Below are positions 36,966-44,678 of a DNA stretch of 64,000 bases, in pieces. Positions within the stretch are counted from its first letter, which is position 1; each line of letters begins with the position of its first letter. Position numbers and translations under genes: made by a program. Source of the stretch: Palsa-504 sp963756575 (lineage in GTDB: Bacteria > Actinomycetota > Actinomycetes > Streptosporangiales > Streptosporangiaceae); the NCBI GenBank assembly GCA_963756575.1, contig CAVWOM010000012.1, positions 1 through 64,000 of the forward strand. The letters are read 5' to 3'. The notes beneath the pieces are model-generated. The model saw nothing but the letters and a program-made list of their open reading frames with translations. It was not told the origin of the DNA and ran no database searches.

Positions 36966-37249
36966 AGGCCGGTCCCGTCGTATGGATCGCGCGGATCCTG
37001 GCTGACGGTCTCGTCCAGATCGACCCGGAGCTCGTCCACATCTACCACCGGTGCCGTGGCGAAGATGGCGAGAACTTCTTCCTTCGGAACCGCCCGGCGC
37101 CGCTGGACCGGAATCATCTTTGCCAGTGGCTCACCGTTGAGGGTGAGTGTGTACGCGCGCCCTTGCCGCAGCCCGCGCGTTACGGCCCCGGAGTCCGCCA
37201 CGAATTGGCGGACGCTGATGTTAGTCGGCTGCCCGCTTGGGGATGTCAT
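36962..37249 (-). CDS. VapB-like antitoxin (Phd/YefM fold)
   Basis: The 95-residue protein has a Phd-like DNA-binding N-terminus (NISVRQFVADSGAVTRGLRQ, GRAYTLTLNGEPLAKMIPV) and an acidic C-terminal toxin-binding tail (VVDVDELRVDLDETVSQDP). It should neutralise the adjacent PIN toxin and repress the operon. The intact pair lies inside the second segment of the tRNA-Thr island, where it would stabilise the element. Confidence 0.8.
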   Translation of the reverse strand: MTSPSGQPTNISVRQFVADSGAVTRGLRQGRAYTLTLNGEPLAKMIPVQRRRAVPKEEVLAIFATAPVVDVDELRVDLDETVSQDPRDPYDGTGL

Positions 37250-37408
37250 GCGTTAAGCATACTACGGCGTACCACGCTGCTGGCTGCCAGCTCAGCAACC
37301 CAGGATTTGCGGAATCCAGCCGCCGGAAAACGGGAAGAAAAAGCTCGGAGAAGGGGAAAAACGAGTCGGAATCCGGGAAAACGCCAGGTAAGGTTACCTT
37401 GTGCGTGA

Positions 37409-38518
37409 GGTTCTGACGATCCTGCGACGCGCTCGGCGGTGCGTGCCGATCCTGGCCGGTTCGTTGAGTCGGGCGAGCCAGTACTGATCGATGAGTACCA
37501 GCATGTTCCGGAACTCCTCGACGCCATCAAGGCTCAGCTCAACCGAGATCTTCGCCCGGGCCGGTACATCCTCGCCGGTTCCACCCGGTATGCCGCCATC
37601 CCTGCAGCGGCCCAAGCGCTGACGGGCCGGGTCGATATCATCCCCGTGCTCCCGCTGACCCAGGGCGAGATCGGCGGCGTGCAAGAGACCTTCGTAGCCA
37701 GGCTTATCAGCGGCGACGCCGTTGAAGGCCCCCTGCCGGGGACGGTGGCTTCCACCCGGGACGAATATGCGCGTCGGTCGACGTCAGGGGGCATGCCGGT
37801 CGCCCTGCGACGGCCGCCGGGGAACTCGCGGTCTCGCTGGTTCGCCAGCTACGTCGACCTGGTCGTGGACAAAGACGTGATGGACATCTCGCGGGTCCGG
37901 CAGCGCGAGATGTTGCCGAGGCTCCTCGGCCAGCTCGCGGCCAGGTCAGGACAGGTACTCAACCTCAGCGCGGTCGCTGGAGCGATCGGCTTGGAGCGGT
38001 CGACGGCGGAGAACTACATCAAGCTCCTCGAAGCCGTTTTCCTCATCCACCGCCTTCCGGCCTGGGGCACCACCCTCGGTTCCCGGATCGTCAAGCACCC
38101 CAAGGTGCACATAGTCGATTCCGGCGTGCTGGCATGGTTGCTCAACCTCACCTCGCAGAAGATCGCGCAGGCGTCACCCTCGACCCTTACCGATTACGGT
38201 CACCTGCTTGAGACGTTTGCGGTGGGTGAGATCCTCAAGCAGGTCAGCTGGTCGGAAGCCCCAGTAGCGACCGGCTACTTCCGGACCGAGTCCGGTAACG
38301 AGGTGGATCTCGTGCTTGAGCGCGACGACGGACAGGTGATCGCGTTCGAGATCAAAGCCGGCACCCGGGTCGGCGGTGACGACCTGCGCGGCCTCCGCCT
38401 GCTGAGGGACCGGCTCGGTCCCCGTTTGCAAGCCGCCTTCATCCTCTACACCGGCGAGTACGCCTACCGGCAAGATGGCTGGATTCAGGTAATGCCGCTC
38501 AGCCAAGTCTGGACATAA
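37409..38518 (+). CDS. DUF4143-type AAA ATPase, N-terminally truncated
   Basis: The open frame begins abruptly with DPATRSAVRADPGRFVESGE and has the Walker B VLIDEYQHVPELLDAIK, then GRYILAGSTRYAAIPAAAQA. The linker has an HTH (AVAGAIGLERSTAENYIKLL) and the C-terminal DUF4143 domain ends ESGNEVDLVLERDDGQVIAF, EIKAGT (PD-(D/E)xK-like). The P-loop (Walker A) part, about 70-100 residues, is missing upstream, so ATP binding is doubtful. GTG 37439 is the first usable start. It is the last gene before the right attachment site, so truncation at the element edge is likely. Confidence 0.7.
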   Translation, partial: GSDDPATRSAVRADPGRFVESGEPVLIDEYQHVPELLDAIKAQLNRDLRPGRYILAGSTRYAAIPAAAQALTGRVDIIPVLPLTQGEIGGVQETFVARLISGDAVEGPLPGTVASTRDEYARRSTSGGMPVALRRPPGNSRSRWFASYVDLVVDKDVMDISRVRQREMLPRLLGQLAARSGQVLNLSAVAGAIGLERSTAENYIKLLEAVFLIHRLPAWGTTLGSRIVKHPKVHIVDSGVLAWLLNLTSQKIAQASPSTLTDYGHLLETFAVGEILKQVSWSEAPVATGYFRTESGNEVDLVLERDDGQVIAFEIKAGTRVGGDDLRGLRLLRDRLGPRLQAAFILYTGEYAYRQDGWIQVMPLSQVWT

Positions 38519-38539
38519 CCCCCGGGCGGGACCGACAGC

Positions 38540-38602
38540 CGGTCAGAGCGACGCACTCGTAATGCGTAGGTCATCGGTTCGATGCCGATAGGCGGCTCCC
38601 AG
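38540..38602 (+). repeat. Right attachment site (attR), 63-bp tRNA-Thr repeat
   Basis: The sequence matches 10289-10351 at 62 of 63 positions, from the D loop through the 3' end. The 5' acceptor and D-stem halves are absent, so it is not a functional tRNA. It marks the right end of the island. The neighbouring sequence on the left is the DUF4143 gene; on the right a chromosomal phosphotransferase. Confidence 0.85.
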
Positions 38603-38613
38603 GTAGGACCCGT

Positions 38614-39384
38614 TTACCGCGGGAAGTCCGCCAGGTCGGCGAGGGCCTCGTCGACGGCATCGGCCACGCCCTGATGGAGCAGCCGCCTGGATGCCTCGTC
38701 ACCTGCCCCGGCCAGATCGCGGATCTTGCCGGCGTGGGCGGTCATTCGCGCTCGGACCACTTCGAGGAACTCCCTGGTGGTTCCCGACCAGCCGTAGGTG
38801 TCCAGAAACCGGCCGAGTCGGCGGGGCCGGTCGGCGAAGTCGGTGAACCCTTCGGCGGCGACAACATACCGGGCATGCAGAGGCACCCAGGTGTAGCCGG
38901 TCATGGCCAGATCCCATTCCCGCGCGGCGGGCCCGGCGACGTCCCAGTCGAAGAACCCGGTGAGCTGGCCCTGGTGCCAGGCGGCGTTGTGGGTGGTCGC
39001 ATCGTTGTGGGCGATGATCAGGCCGGGTGACCAGGTGCCGCCGTCGCGCCAGACGGCATCCGGCGGCGGGATGAAGTCCGCGACGATCCGGTGGTAGTCG
39101 CGCATCCAGCGGGCGACTTGGACCAGGGTGTCTTCGGCATACACCCAGGCGGGCCGTGGTTTACGGCGCCCGGCGGTTTCGCCCGCCAGGAAGGTCAGTA
39201 CCTCCCGGCCTTGCTCATCGAACCCGAGCGGCCGCGGGGCACCCGTGAATCCCTGGTCGGCCAGGTAGGCGAGCAGCGCGTGCACGGCTGGTGTCCACGG
39301 ACCGGCCCGGCGATGAACCGTGTCCCCGACCCGCACCGCCCCATCGTCGTACCCGCCCTCAAGCCGCTCCTCAGCCACGAGCAC
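38614..39384 (-). CDS. Aminoglycoside phosphotransferase-fold kinase
   Basis: The 256-residue APH-family protein has the catalytic loop IAHNDATTHNAAW (HxDxxxxN with Asn after His) and the metal-binding FFDWDVAG. The N-lobe is short (VHRRAGPWTPAVHALLAYLA, GFDEQGREVLTFLAGETAG). The natural substrate of such uncharacterised kinases is usually not known; resistance should not be assumed. GTG start. It lies between attR and a further tRNA-like fragment at 39422, so it may itself have arrived with an older insertion. A distant relative is at 42379. Confidence 0.75.
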   Translation of the reverse strand: MLVAEERLEGGYDDGAVRVGDTVHRRAGPWTPAVHALLAYLADQGFTGAPRPLGFDEQGREVLTFLAGETAGRRKPRPAWVYAEDTLVQVARWMRDYHRIVADFIPPPDAVWRDGGTWSPGLIIAHNDATTHNAAWHQGQLTGFFDWDVAGPAAREWDLAMTGYTWVPLHARYVVAAEGFTDFADRPRRLGRFLDTYGWSGTTREFLEVVRARMTAHAGKIRDLAGAGDEASRRLLHQGVADAVDEALADLADFPR

Positions 39385-39421
39385 ATGCTGCCACCGCGCG
39401 GCCGTCGATGCGCGCTATCGC

Positions 39422-39444
39422 GTCGGTCGGGGCGACGCACTCGT
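39422..39444 (+). repeat. Degenerate tRNA-Thr fragment
   Basis: 21 of 23 bases match tRNA-Thr positions 10287-10309 (D loop to anticodon). The 3' half is not recognisable apart from a later GGCTCC. It lies 840 bp beyond attR and may be the scar of an older attachment event. Confidence 0.4.
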
Positions 39445-39620
39445 CAGGGCCGCAGAGTCGGCTCCTGATCGATCACACCGGGCGAGGCGCCGGGCGGAGC
39501 ATATTCTTTTCCTCTCGACGACGAGGCCTCCAGCGGCTACCCGACACGTGGCTGACCAATCACGAGCAGTCGACCCGCGCGTGCCGTTAAGGACACATCC
39601 GGCCGGGTAGTGCGTGGGTC

Positions 39621-40514
39621 ATGGAACGCAGGTACGCCATTCTCGAGGCATCCTCAGCGCTCGGGCACGTTCCGGCGCATGTGGGGGTGGAGCGCGCTCC
39701 CGGTGTCCTGCTGGAAGCCGGCCTGGCCGACGGCCTCGGCGCCCGCCGGGCAGGCTGCCTCCCCGGCCGCGGCTACACCGGCGTCCGGGACCCGCGGACC
39801 ATGGTGATGAACCCGCAGCCGTTGCGCGACTACTCGATCTCGCTGGCCGACGAGATAGAAGCGATCCTCGGCCGCGGGGAGTTCCCGGTCGTTCTGGGAG
39901 GTGACTGCTCGCTGCTGCTCGGGGCGGCATTGGCGCTGCGGCGGCGCGGGCGGTACGGCGTGCTCTACCTGGACGGCGACGCCGACTTCTACCAGCCGGA
40001 GGTCAACCCGCTGGACGGTGCGGCATCGGCGAGCGATCTCGCCTTCGCGACCGGGCGCGGCCCCGAGGTGGTCTGTGACCTGGAAGGGCGGCGGCCGCTG
40101 GTGCGCGACGACGACGTGGTCGTGCTCGCCTGCCGCGACGCGGCTGACCGGGAACGTCGCGGCTGCCAGCCGCTACCGGACGACATGCTGGTCCTCGACC
40201 GCGATCACGTCCGCCGGGCCGGGGCCGAAGACGCGGCTCGCCAGGCTATTGAGTCCCTGACCCGGCGGGACGACCCGCCGGACGGCTTCTGGATCCACGT
40301 TGACGCTGATGTCTTCGACGAGACGATCATGCGGTCAGTGGACGACCCGCGCCCGGACGGTCTCAGCTGGGACGAAGGGATCGCGATCCTGCGCGCGGCC
40401 GTCGCCTCCGACCAGGCTGCCGGACTGCAGGTCGCGATCTACAACCCCGACATCGACCCAGACGGATCCAACGGCCGCGAGCTCGCCGCCGCCATCCGCA
40501 GCGCCCTGGCGTGA
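39621..40514 (+). CDS. Arginase-fold (ureohydrolase) family protein with altered metal site
   Basis: The 297-residue protein has the arginase/agmatinase fold. In place of the canonical GGDHS it has LGGDCSLLLG. In place of the DAHxD metal motif it has YLDGDADFY (His replaced by Asp). The third motif is HVDADVFDE (usually SxDxDxxDP). The other Asp ligands are kept. Actinobacterial arginase-fold proteins with GGDCS and DGHxDF exist; the Asp for His change here is a further step away. Substrate (guanidino or formimino compound) and metal cannot be predicted. Single gene. Confidence 0.75.
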   Translation: MERRYAILEASSALGHVPAHVGVERAPGVLLEAGLADGLGARRAGCLPGRGYTGVRDPRTMVMNPQPLRDYSISLADEIEAILGRGEFPVVLGGDCSLLLGAALALRRRGRYGVLYLDGDADFYQPEVNPLDGAASASDLAFATGRGPEVVCDLEGRRPLVRDDDVVVLACRDAADRERRGCQPLPDDMLVLDRDHVRRAGAEDAARQAIESLTRRDDPPDGFWIHVDADVFDETIMRSVDDPRPDGLSWDEGIAILRAAVASDQAAGLQVAIYNPDIDPDGSNGRELAAAIRSALA

Positions 40515-40606
40515 CAGACTGGGCATGGCCGCGCATGCTGCTCGCGGCGCGGCCGCTCGCCGGAGAAAGCCGGAAAAGCGGAGAAAAGAGAGCCGGGTGA
40601 TTCCCG

Positions 40607-41140
40607 ATGGCGACCTTCACCACGTACGCGGAGGTTCTCAGGCCTGACCATCCGATGATGAAGATCTACCGGACCAGCCTCACCTGGCGCCCCAGCCGAT
40701 ACCGGCCTGCCGACTTTGAGCGCGATATGCGCGTCGAACCGGGAGTTGTTCTCGGGGATCTGCTCCAGCGGGCCGGCGGCGCCTATGAGACCACCACCGG
40801 CCTGGTGCCGAAATTCCGCGAGGTCATCCGCGAGATAGCGGAGCTGGCCGCGGACGACCGGCTCCTCCGGATCGCGGAGCGGGCCGAAGCGCCGGTGTCA
40901 CTGGAGCACCTCCGGCACCTGGATCCGCAAACGCGCATCGTCGTCGGGTACCGGCTTGACGTCACTTCGGCCGAGAGCCCGCGCCTGTGCCGCAGGCTCT
41001 CACTTTCGCCTGATCCGAGGATCACGCTGCATTTCGACGTGGTCCCGTTCCCGGACGCTCCGGGCAAGTTCTGGAGTGCCATGCGGCGCGACCTGCCCGG
41101 CGTGGACACGACCGGCAGGCCGGCAGCGGCGGCCCACTGA
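40607..41140 (+). CDS. Conserved hypothetical protein
   Basis: The 177-residue soluble protein starts MATFTTYAEVLRPDHPMMKI. It has a helical middle (KFREVIREIAELAADDRLLR) and a beta-rich end (RIVVGYRLDVTSAESPRLCR, ITLHFDVVPFPDAPGKFWSA). I do not recognise a family. The preceding AGCCGGGTG may act as ribosome-binding site. It is possibly co-transcribed with the arginase-fold gene 92 bp upstream. Confidence 0.55.
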   Translation: MATFTTYAEVLRPDHPMMKIYRTSLTWRPSRYRPADFERDMRVEPGVVLGDLLQRAGGAYETTTGLVPKFREVIREIAELAADDRLLRIAERAEAPVSLEHLRHLDPQTRIVVGYRLDVTSAESPRLCRRLSLSPDPRITLHFDVVPFPDAPGKFWSAMRRDLPGVDTTGRPAAAAH

Positions 41141-41242
41141 CGGCCATCGCGCGGCTGCTACCAGGAGATTTCACTTAGCGTCGCTGTATGCTCACTGTAA
41201 TCCCGTGGTCCGGGCGGCGTACCCTGTGCTGAGGAGATCATC

Positions 41243-41440
41243 ATGAACCTGGGCACGAGCTTCAACCGCAGGCATCCGCGTACCGTGATCGTCATCCGCT
41301 TGCTGGTAACGGCCTGGCTGCTCGCCCTGACCGGCATCCTGCTGGCCGCCGGGCTCTGGGGCTGGGCGCTGCTGACCCTCGCGGGCGCGATAGCGAACAG
41401 CGTGCTGGCCTACCGCGTCTCCCGGGCGAAAATGCGTTAA
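41243..41440 (+). CDS. Small two-helix membrane protein
   Basis: The 65-residue protein has a basic N-terminus (NLGTSFNRRHPRTVIVIR) and two close transmembrane helices (LLVTAWLLALTGILLAAGLW, GWALLTLAGAIANSVLAYRV), ending SRAKMR. GAGGAG lies about 9 bases upstream of the ATG. The family is not recognised. It faces an equally small membrane-protein gene on the other strand, 4 bp away. Confidence 0.65.
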   Translation: MNLGTSFNRRHPRTVIVIRLLVTAWLLALTGILLAAGLWGWALLTLAGAIANSVLAYRVSRAKMR

Positions 41441-41444
41441 CCGC

Positions 41445-41618
41445 CTAGCCGGGCCACGCGCCGGCCACGCGCACGACCACGAGGATCATGGCCGCCAGTC
41501 CCAGCAGGCGCCGGAACCAGTTGACTCCGTGCACCAGCTCCTCATATGCCCATATCGCGATCGCGAGATAGGACACTGACGCGGCGTAGGAATGATGCCG
41601 GTCCGTCGTGGTGGTCAC
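41445..41618 (-). CDS. Small membrane protein (57 residues)
   Basis: GTG start (41618) preceded by GAGGGAAGAGG at good spacing. The product reads TTTTDRHHSYAASVSYLAI, AIWAYEELVHGVNWFRRLLG, LAAMILVVVRVAGAWPG, then TAG. It is amphipathic with one or two hydrophobic helices. Coding character and a proper ribosome-binding site support it despite its size. It converges on the small membrane-protein gene at 41243-41440. Confidence 0.55.
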   Translation of the reverse strand: MTTTTDRHHSYAASVSYLAIAIWAYEELVHGVNWFRRLLGLAAMILVVVRVAGAWPG

Positions 41619-41699
41619 GGGACCTCTTCCCTCGCGTGCCAGCCAGGCTCGTACCGGGCGGCTCCTCTACTAACACGGGCCGGAGGCCGCTTCTGTTCA

Positions 41700-42368
41700 T
41701 CAGGTCGAGGCTTGGAGACGTGACCGCAGGGTCGGCACGCCGGGGCCGTCGAGCTCGGCCACGTACGCTGTGCGGCCCGCCATGCTCATCACGAGCGCGA
41801 GGGTCGATCCGGTGACCAGCGGGCCGGTGCCCGCGGCGAACGGCCCGTCGTCTGCCCGCAGCTGCAGCTCGGCCGCCCGGGTATGGCTGGCCACGGCGAA
41901 GTCGCGCCGGGCGAAGAAGTCGGCCACCGGGGTCAGCGCGTCAACGCCCGGTGTCCGCGCCAGCCCCAGCGGCTGGCGGATGTCCTGGGCGTGCACGACG
42001 ACCTCGCCGAGGTAGGCCGGGGTGTGCCCGGAGGGCGCGGTGGTGCTGGTGATGACGGCGCGGAACTGGTCCAGCGTCTCCGCGGGGGTGCTGCCGCGGT
42101 GCTCCGCGAGCCGCCGCTGGTTGTGTACGTCAGTGCGGAAACGCGCGGCGAGCATGCTGCGCAGCCACTGCCGCTGGCTGAGGCTCGCCGCCGCCGTGAG
42201 GTGGGCGACCACCTGCTCGACGTTCCAGTTCCCGCACAGGGTGTCATGCCGCCACTGCCCGGCGCCGAGGCCTGCGAGATCTTCCGCCAGCGCGGCGCGC
42301 TCGGCGTGCGCCAGAGCCCAGAGACGGCCGTCCTCCGGTCGCGCCATATCGTTCGGCCCCTTGCTCAT
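41700..42368 (-). CDS. Maleylpyruvate isomerase/mycothiol-dependent DinB-type enzyme
   Basis: The 222-residue protein has a four-helix DinB/MDMPI bundle. The first metal His is in WNVEQVVAHLTAAASLSQRQ; the later pair lies in GEVVVHAQDIRQPLG. A C-terminal MDMPI_C-like domain follows (LQLRADDGPFAAGTGPLVTG, ALVMSMAGRTAYVAELDG). Such actinobacterial enzymes use mycothiol in isomerisation or thiol-transfer reactions; the substrate is unknown. It is probably in an operon with the upstream phosphotransferase gene (10-bp gap). Confidence 0.8.
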   Translation of the reverse strand: MSKGPNDMARPEDGRLWALAHAERAALAEDLAGLGAGQWRHDTLCGNWNVEQVVAHLTAAASLSQRQWLRSMLAARFRTDVHNQRRLAEHRGSTPAETLDQFRAVITSTTAPSGHTPAYLGEVVVHAQDIRQPLGLARTPGVDALTPVADFFARRDFAVASHTRAAELQLRADDGPFAAGTGPLVTGSTLALVMSMAGRTAYVAELDGPGVPTLRSRLQAST

Positions 42369-42378
42369 CGAAGGATGC

Positions 42379-43197
42379 TCACGTCAGGGCCCGCTCCAGC
42401 GTCGGCCGGTTCCGCAGCATCCATGACGCGCTGCGGGTACGCCAGGTGATGGCCCACAGGACCGGATAACCGGACGGGTCCACGGCGGCCACGGTATCAG
42501 GAGTGACGCCATACCGAACGGCTTCGGACCAGGCGCGGTGCACCGCCAACTCGATCATCCGGTCCACAAAACCGGCCCGTTCGGCCGCGGGCAGGCCGTA
42601 GGCGTCGAGAAGAAGCCGGACCTGCCGCGCGCGAAGCGCGGCGGACGGGAGGCCGGCCCGTTCGGCGATGTCGTCGTCATGAAGCTGAGCGTTCAGCCAC
42701 GCGGCTTCGGCCAGTTCCCAGAGGGCATCAACGGGCCCGGCGAACTCCCAGTCGATGAACGCGACCGGGATGCCGTCCTGAGCGACGACATTCCACGGAC
42801 CCAGATCGCCGTGGCCGATCACCGGATGATCGCCGGGCAGGAGGCGGGCGAGCGAAGGCTGCCAGCTCGCGTCCGCCGGCGGCTGAAACGATTCCGTGGC
42901 CTCGTGCAGGCGGCGCAGGAGGGCGCCGATCGCGCTGACGGCCTGGTCATCCCAGGCTCCGGGATGCGGCGACGTCCCGGGGATAAAGGTGACCGCTTCC
43001 CGGCCATCCGCGTCGAAGCCGTCCCCGACGGGCCGGGGCGCGCCCTCGAAACTGACCGCCTCCAGGTGCTTGAGCAGGGCCATGACCGAACGGCTCCATG
43101 GTCCCGCCCGGCGCAGCACCACGTCCTGGCGTCGGCTTGCCTTGGACGCGGCCGCGCCGCTGCCCCAGATCGCGAGCGGCGTTTCCTCGGTACTCAC
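42379..43197 (-). CDS. Aminoglycoside phosphotransferase-fold kinase
   Basis: The 272-residue APH-family kinase has the catalytic loop PVIGHGDLGPWNVVAQDG and the metal motif VAFIDWEFAGPVDALWELAE. The N-lobe starts RQDVVLRRAGPWSRSVMALL, similar in plan to the protein at 38614-39384. The C-terminal helices read LLLDAYGLPAAERAGFVDRM. Substrate unknown; many such proteins are not resistance enzymes. It starts about 50 bp from the end of the HATPase gene on the same strand. Confidence 0.8.
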   Translation of the reverse strand: MSTEETPLAIWGSGAAASKASRRQDVVLRRAGPWSRSVMALLKHLEAVSFEGAPRPVGDGFDADGREAVTFIPGTSPHPGAWDDQAVSAIGALLRRLHEATESFQPPADASWQPSLARLLPGDHPVIGHGDLGPWNVVAQDGIPVAFIDWEFAGPVDALWELAEAAWLNAQLHDDDIAERAGLPSAALRARQVRLLLDAYGLPAAERAGFVDRMIELAVHRAWSEAVRYGVTPDTVAAVDPSGYPVLWAITWRTRSASWMLRNRPTLERALT

Positions 43198-43248
43198 GAA
43201 CCCAGCCTGCCAGCGGGGGAGAAGCTGACCAAGCGAGTTTCCGCGTGA

Positions 43249-43656
43249 TCACCTCCGGCCTGGCCCGTGGAAGTTCAGCCTGGTCCACACGATGCGGTTC
43301 CCGTCGCCGGTGGTCTCGGTTCCCCAGTTGCCCGGCCCGGTGAGCGCCTCGATGATGTCCAGCCCGTGCGGCCGGTCGTCAGGCCGGGGGGAGTGCCACG
43401 GACCGCCGAGGTCTTCGCACTCGATCCACACGTAGCCGGGATAGGCCTCGCAGCGGATGATGAAGAACTCCCCGGCGCTGGCGGAGTGGGTCACCGCGTT
43501 CCCGGCTAGCTCGCTGGCGATCAGGACCGCCTCGTCGGCGGACGGGTGGCCTGCCAGGTGGCGGGTGATGTCGCGGCGGACCTGGCTGATCCGCGCCGCC
43601 TGGCCGTGGAACGTCCGCTGGTACCGGGTGGCCGCTGGTGCCGCTGCGCTGCTCAC
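43249..43656 (-). CDS. RsbW-like ATP-binding (HATPase) protein
   Basis: The 135-residue protein is an intact anti-sigma-type HATPase. It has SQVRRDITRHLAG, the N-box VLIASELAGNAVTHSASAG, the G1-like CEDLGGPWHSPRPDDRPHG and the ending WGTETTGDGNRIVWTRLNF. It is divergent from the XRE-DUF5753 gene, across a 152-bp spacer. In Streptomyces such sets (HATPase, XRE-DUF5753, DUF397) are linked to the whiJ/abaA type developmental clusters. A kinase activity is not assured. The element-borne copy is at 13982-14370. Confidence 0.85.
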   Translation of the reverse strand: MSSAAAPAATRYQRTFHGQAARISQVRRDITRHLAGHPSADEAVLIASELAGNAVTHSASAGEFFIIRCEAYPGYVWIECEDLGGPWHSPRPDDRPHGLDIIEALTGPGNWGTETTGDGNRIVWTRLNFHGPGRR

Positions 43657-43808
43657 CGTGTCTCCTCACCGTGGTCTTCGGGGCGCGCCCGGGAAGGTCC
43701 AAGCTCCCCGGGCGCGCAGTGACAACTTTGCTGCGGCGCGCGTAATGTCCTCTACGGGTACATGCGTTCCGTGCTGGACCGGAGACGATTGGTAAGGACG
43801 GGTGAGGA

Positions 43809-44678
43809 ATGGCGGCAGGACGTAAGGACCGTGACGCGCTCGCCTGGTTCGCGGACGAGCTGCGGGCCCACCGCAGCTCAAACGGCTGGACGCAAGCCGA
43901 TGTGGCCGCCAAGACCAGCTACAGCGAGTCTTTGATCGCGCAGGTGGAGACGGGCCGGAAGGCGCCTACCCCGGAGCTGGCCCGGGCGCTGGACCGCGTG
44001 TTCGCCACGCCCGGCTTCACCGGAGACGTTCCCGGTGAGCTGGCTACTCCGGGCACGTTCGGACGGCTGGTGGCCAGGCTGCGTAACCTGCCGTTTCCCG
44101 CCTCGTTCCGGTCCTTCGCGCCGCACGAGGCGGAGGCGACGGCGCTGTACACCTTTGAGCACAGCATGATCCCGGGCTTGCTCCAGACCGAGGCGTACGC
44201 CCGGGCGATCCTGGAGACCCATCCCGATGTCACCGAGGACGTGGTCCGCGAGCGGCTGGAGGGACGGTTGTCCCGGCAGGCGATCCTGGACCGCGACGAC
44301 CCGCCGCCTCCGGTGGTGTGCGCGCTGATCGACCAGAGCGCGCTCAACCGCGAGATTGGCGGCCCGGCGGTGATGCGTGATCAGCTCGTGCACCTGGCCG
44401 CGATGTCACGCCGTCCGAACGTCACGGTCCAGATCATCCCTGAGACAGGTGTGCATCTCGGCCTTCTGGGTGCATTTACCGTCGCGGACCTGGGGGGTTC
44501 GCCCAGTATCGTGAACATCGAGGACATCACGGAGGGGCGGGTGGCCGAGGACACGGCTACGGTGTCCATGGTGGCGCTACGTTTTCACAGCCTCCGGGGC
44601 GATGCTCTGTCCAAGGGCGCATCGCGGGACCTGATAGAAGAGGTGATTCAGGAACGATGGCCGGAAACAGCACCCTGA
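43809..44678 (+). CDS. XRE-family regulator with DUF5753 (WhiJ-like)
   Basis: The 289-residue protein has an N-terminal Cro/C1 HTH (WFADELRAHRSSNGWTQADV, AAKTSYSESLIAQVETGRKA). The DUF5753 domain follows: EHSMIPGLLQTEAYARAILE, RLSRQAILDRDDPPPPVVCA, MRDQLVHLAAMSRRPNVTVQ, GLLGAFTVADLGGSPSIVNI. WhiJ-like proteins act with small DUF397 partners in controlling differentiation and antibiotic production; the DUF397 gene overlaps it by 22 bp. It is the intact homologue of the broken gene at 14531-15348. Confidence 0.9.
   Translation: MAAGRKDRDALAWFADELRAHRSSNGWTQADVAAKTSYSESLIAQVETGRKAPTPELARALDRVFATPGFTGDVPGELATPGTFGRLVARLRNLPFPASFRSFAPHEAEATALYTFEHSMIPGLLQTEAYARAILETHPDVTEDVVRERLEGRLSRQAILDRDDPPPPVVCALIDQSALNREIGGPAVMRDQLVHLAAMSRRPNVTVQIIPETGVHLGLLGAFTVADLGGSPSIVNIEDITEGRVAEDTATVSMVALRFHSLRGDALSKGASRDLIEEVIQERWPETAP

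Noticed and set aside
38529..38600. Third tRNA-Thr gene
   Set aside because: It lacks the 5' acceptor strand and D stem and has a T-to-G change in the T loop; it is an attachment repeat.
38614..39384. Antibiotic resistance gene (aminoglycoside phosphotransferase)
   Set aside because: The fold is right, but this broad kinase family is mostly of unknown substrate; resistance cannot be claimed from the motifs.
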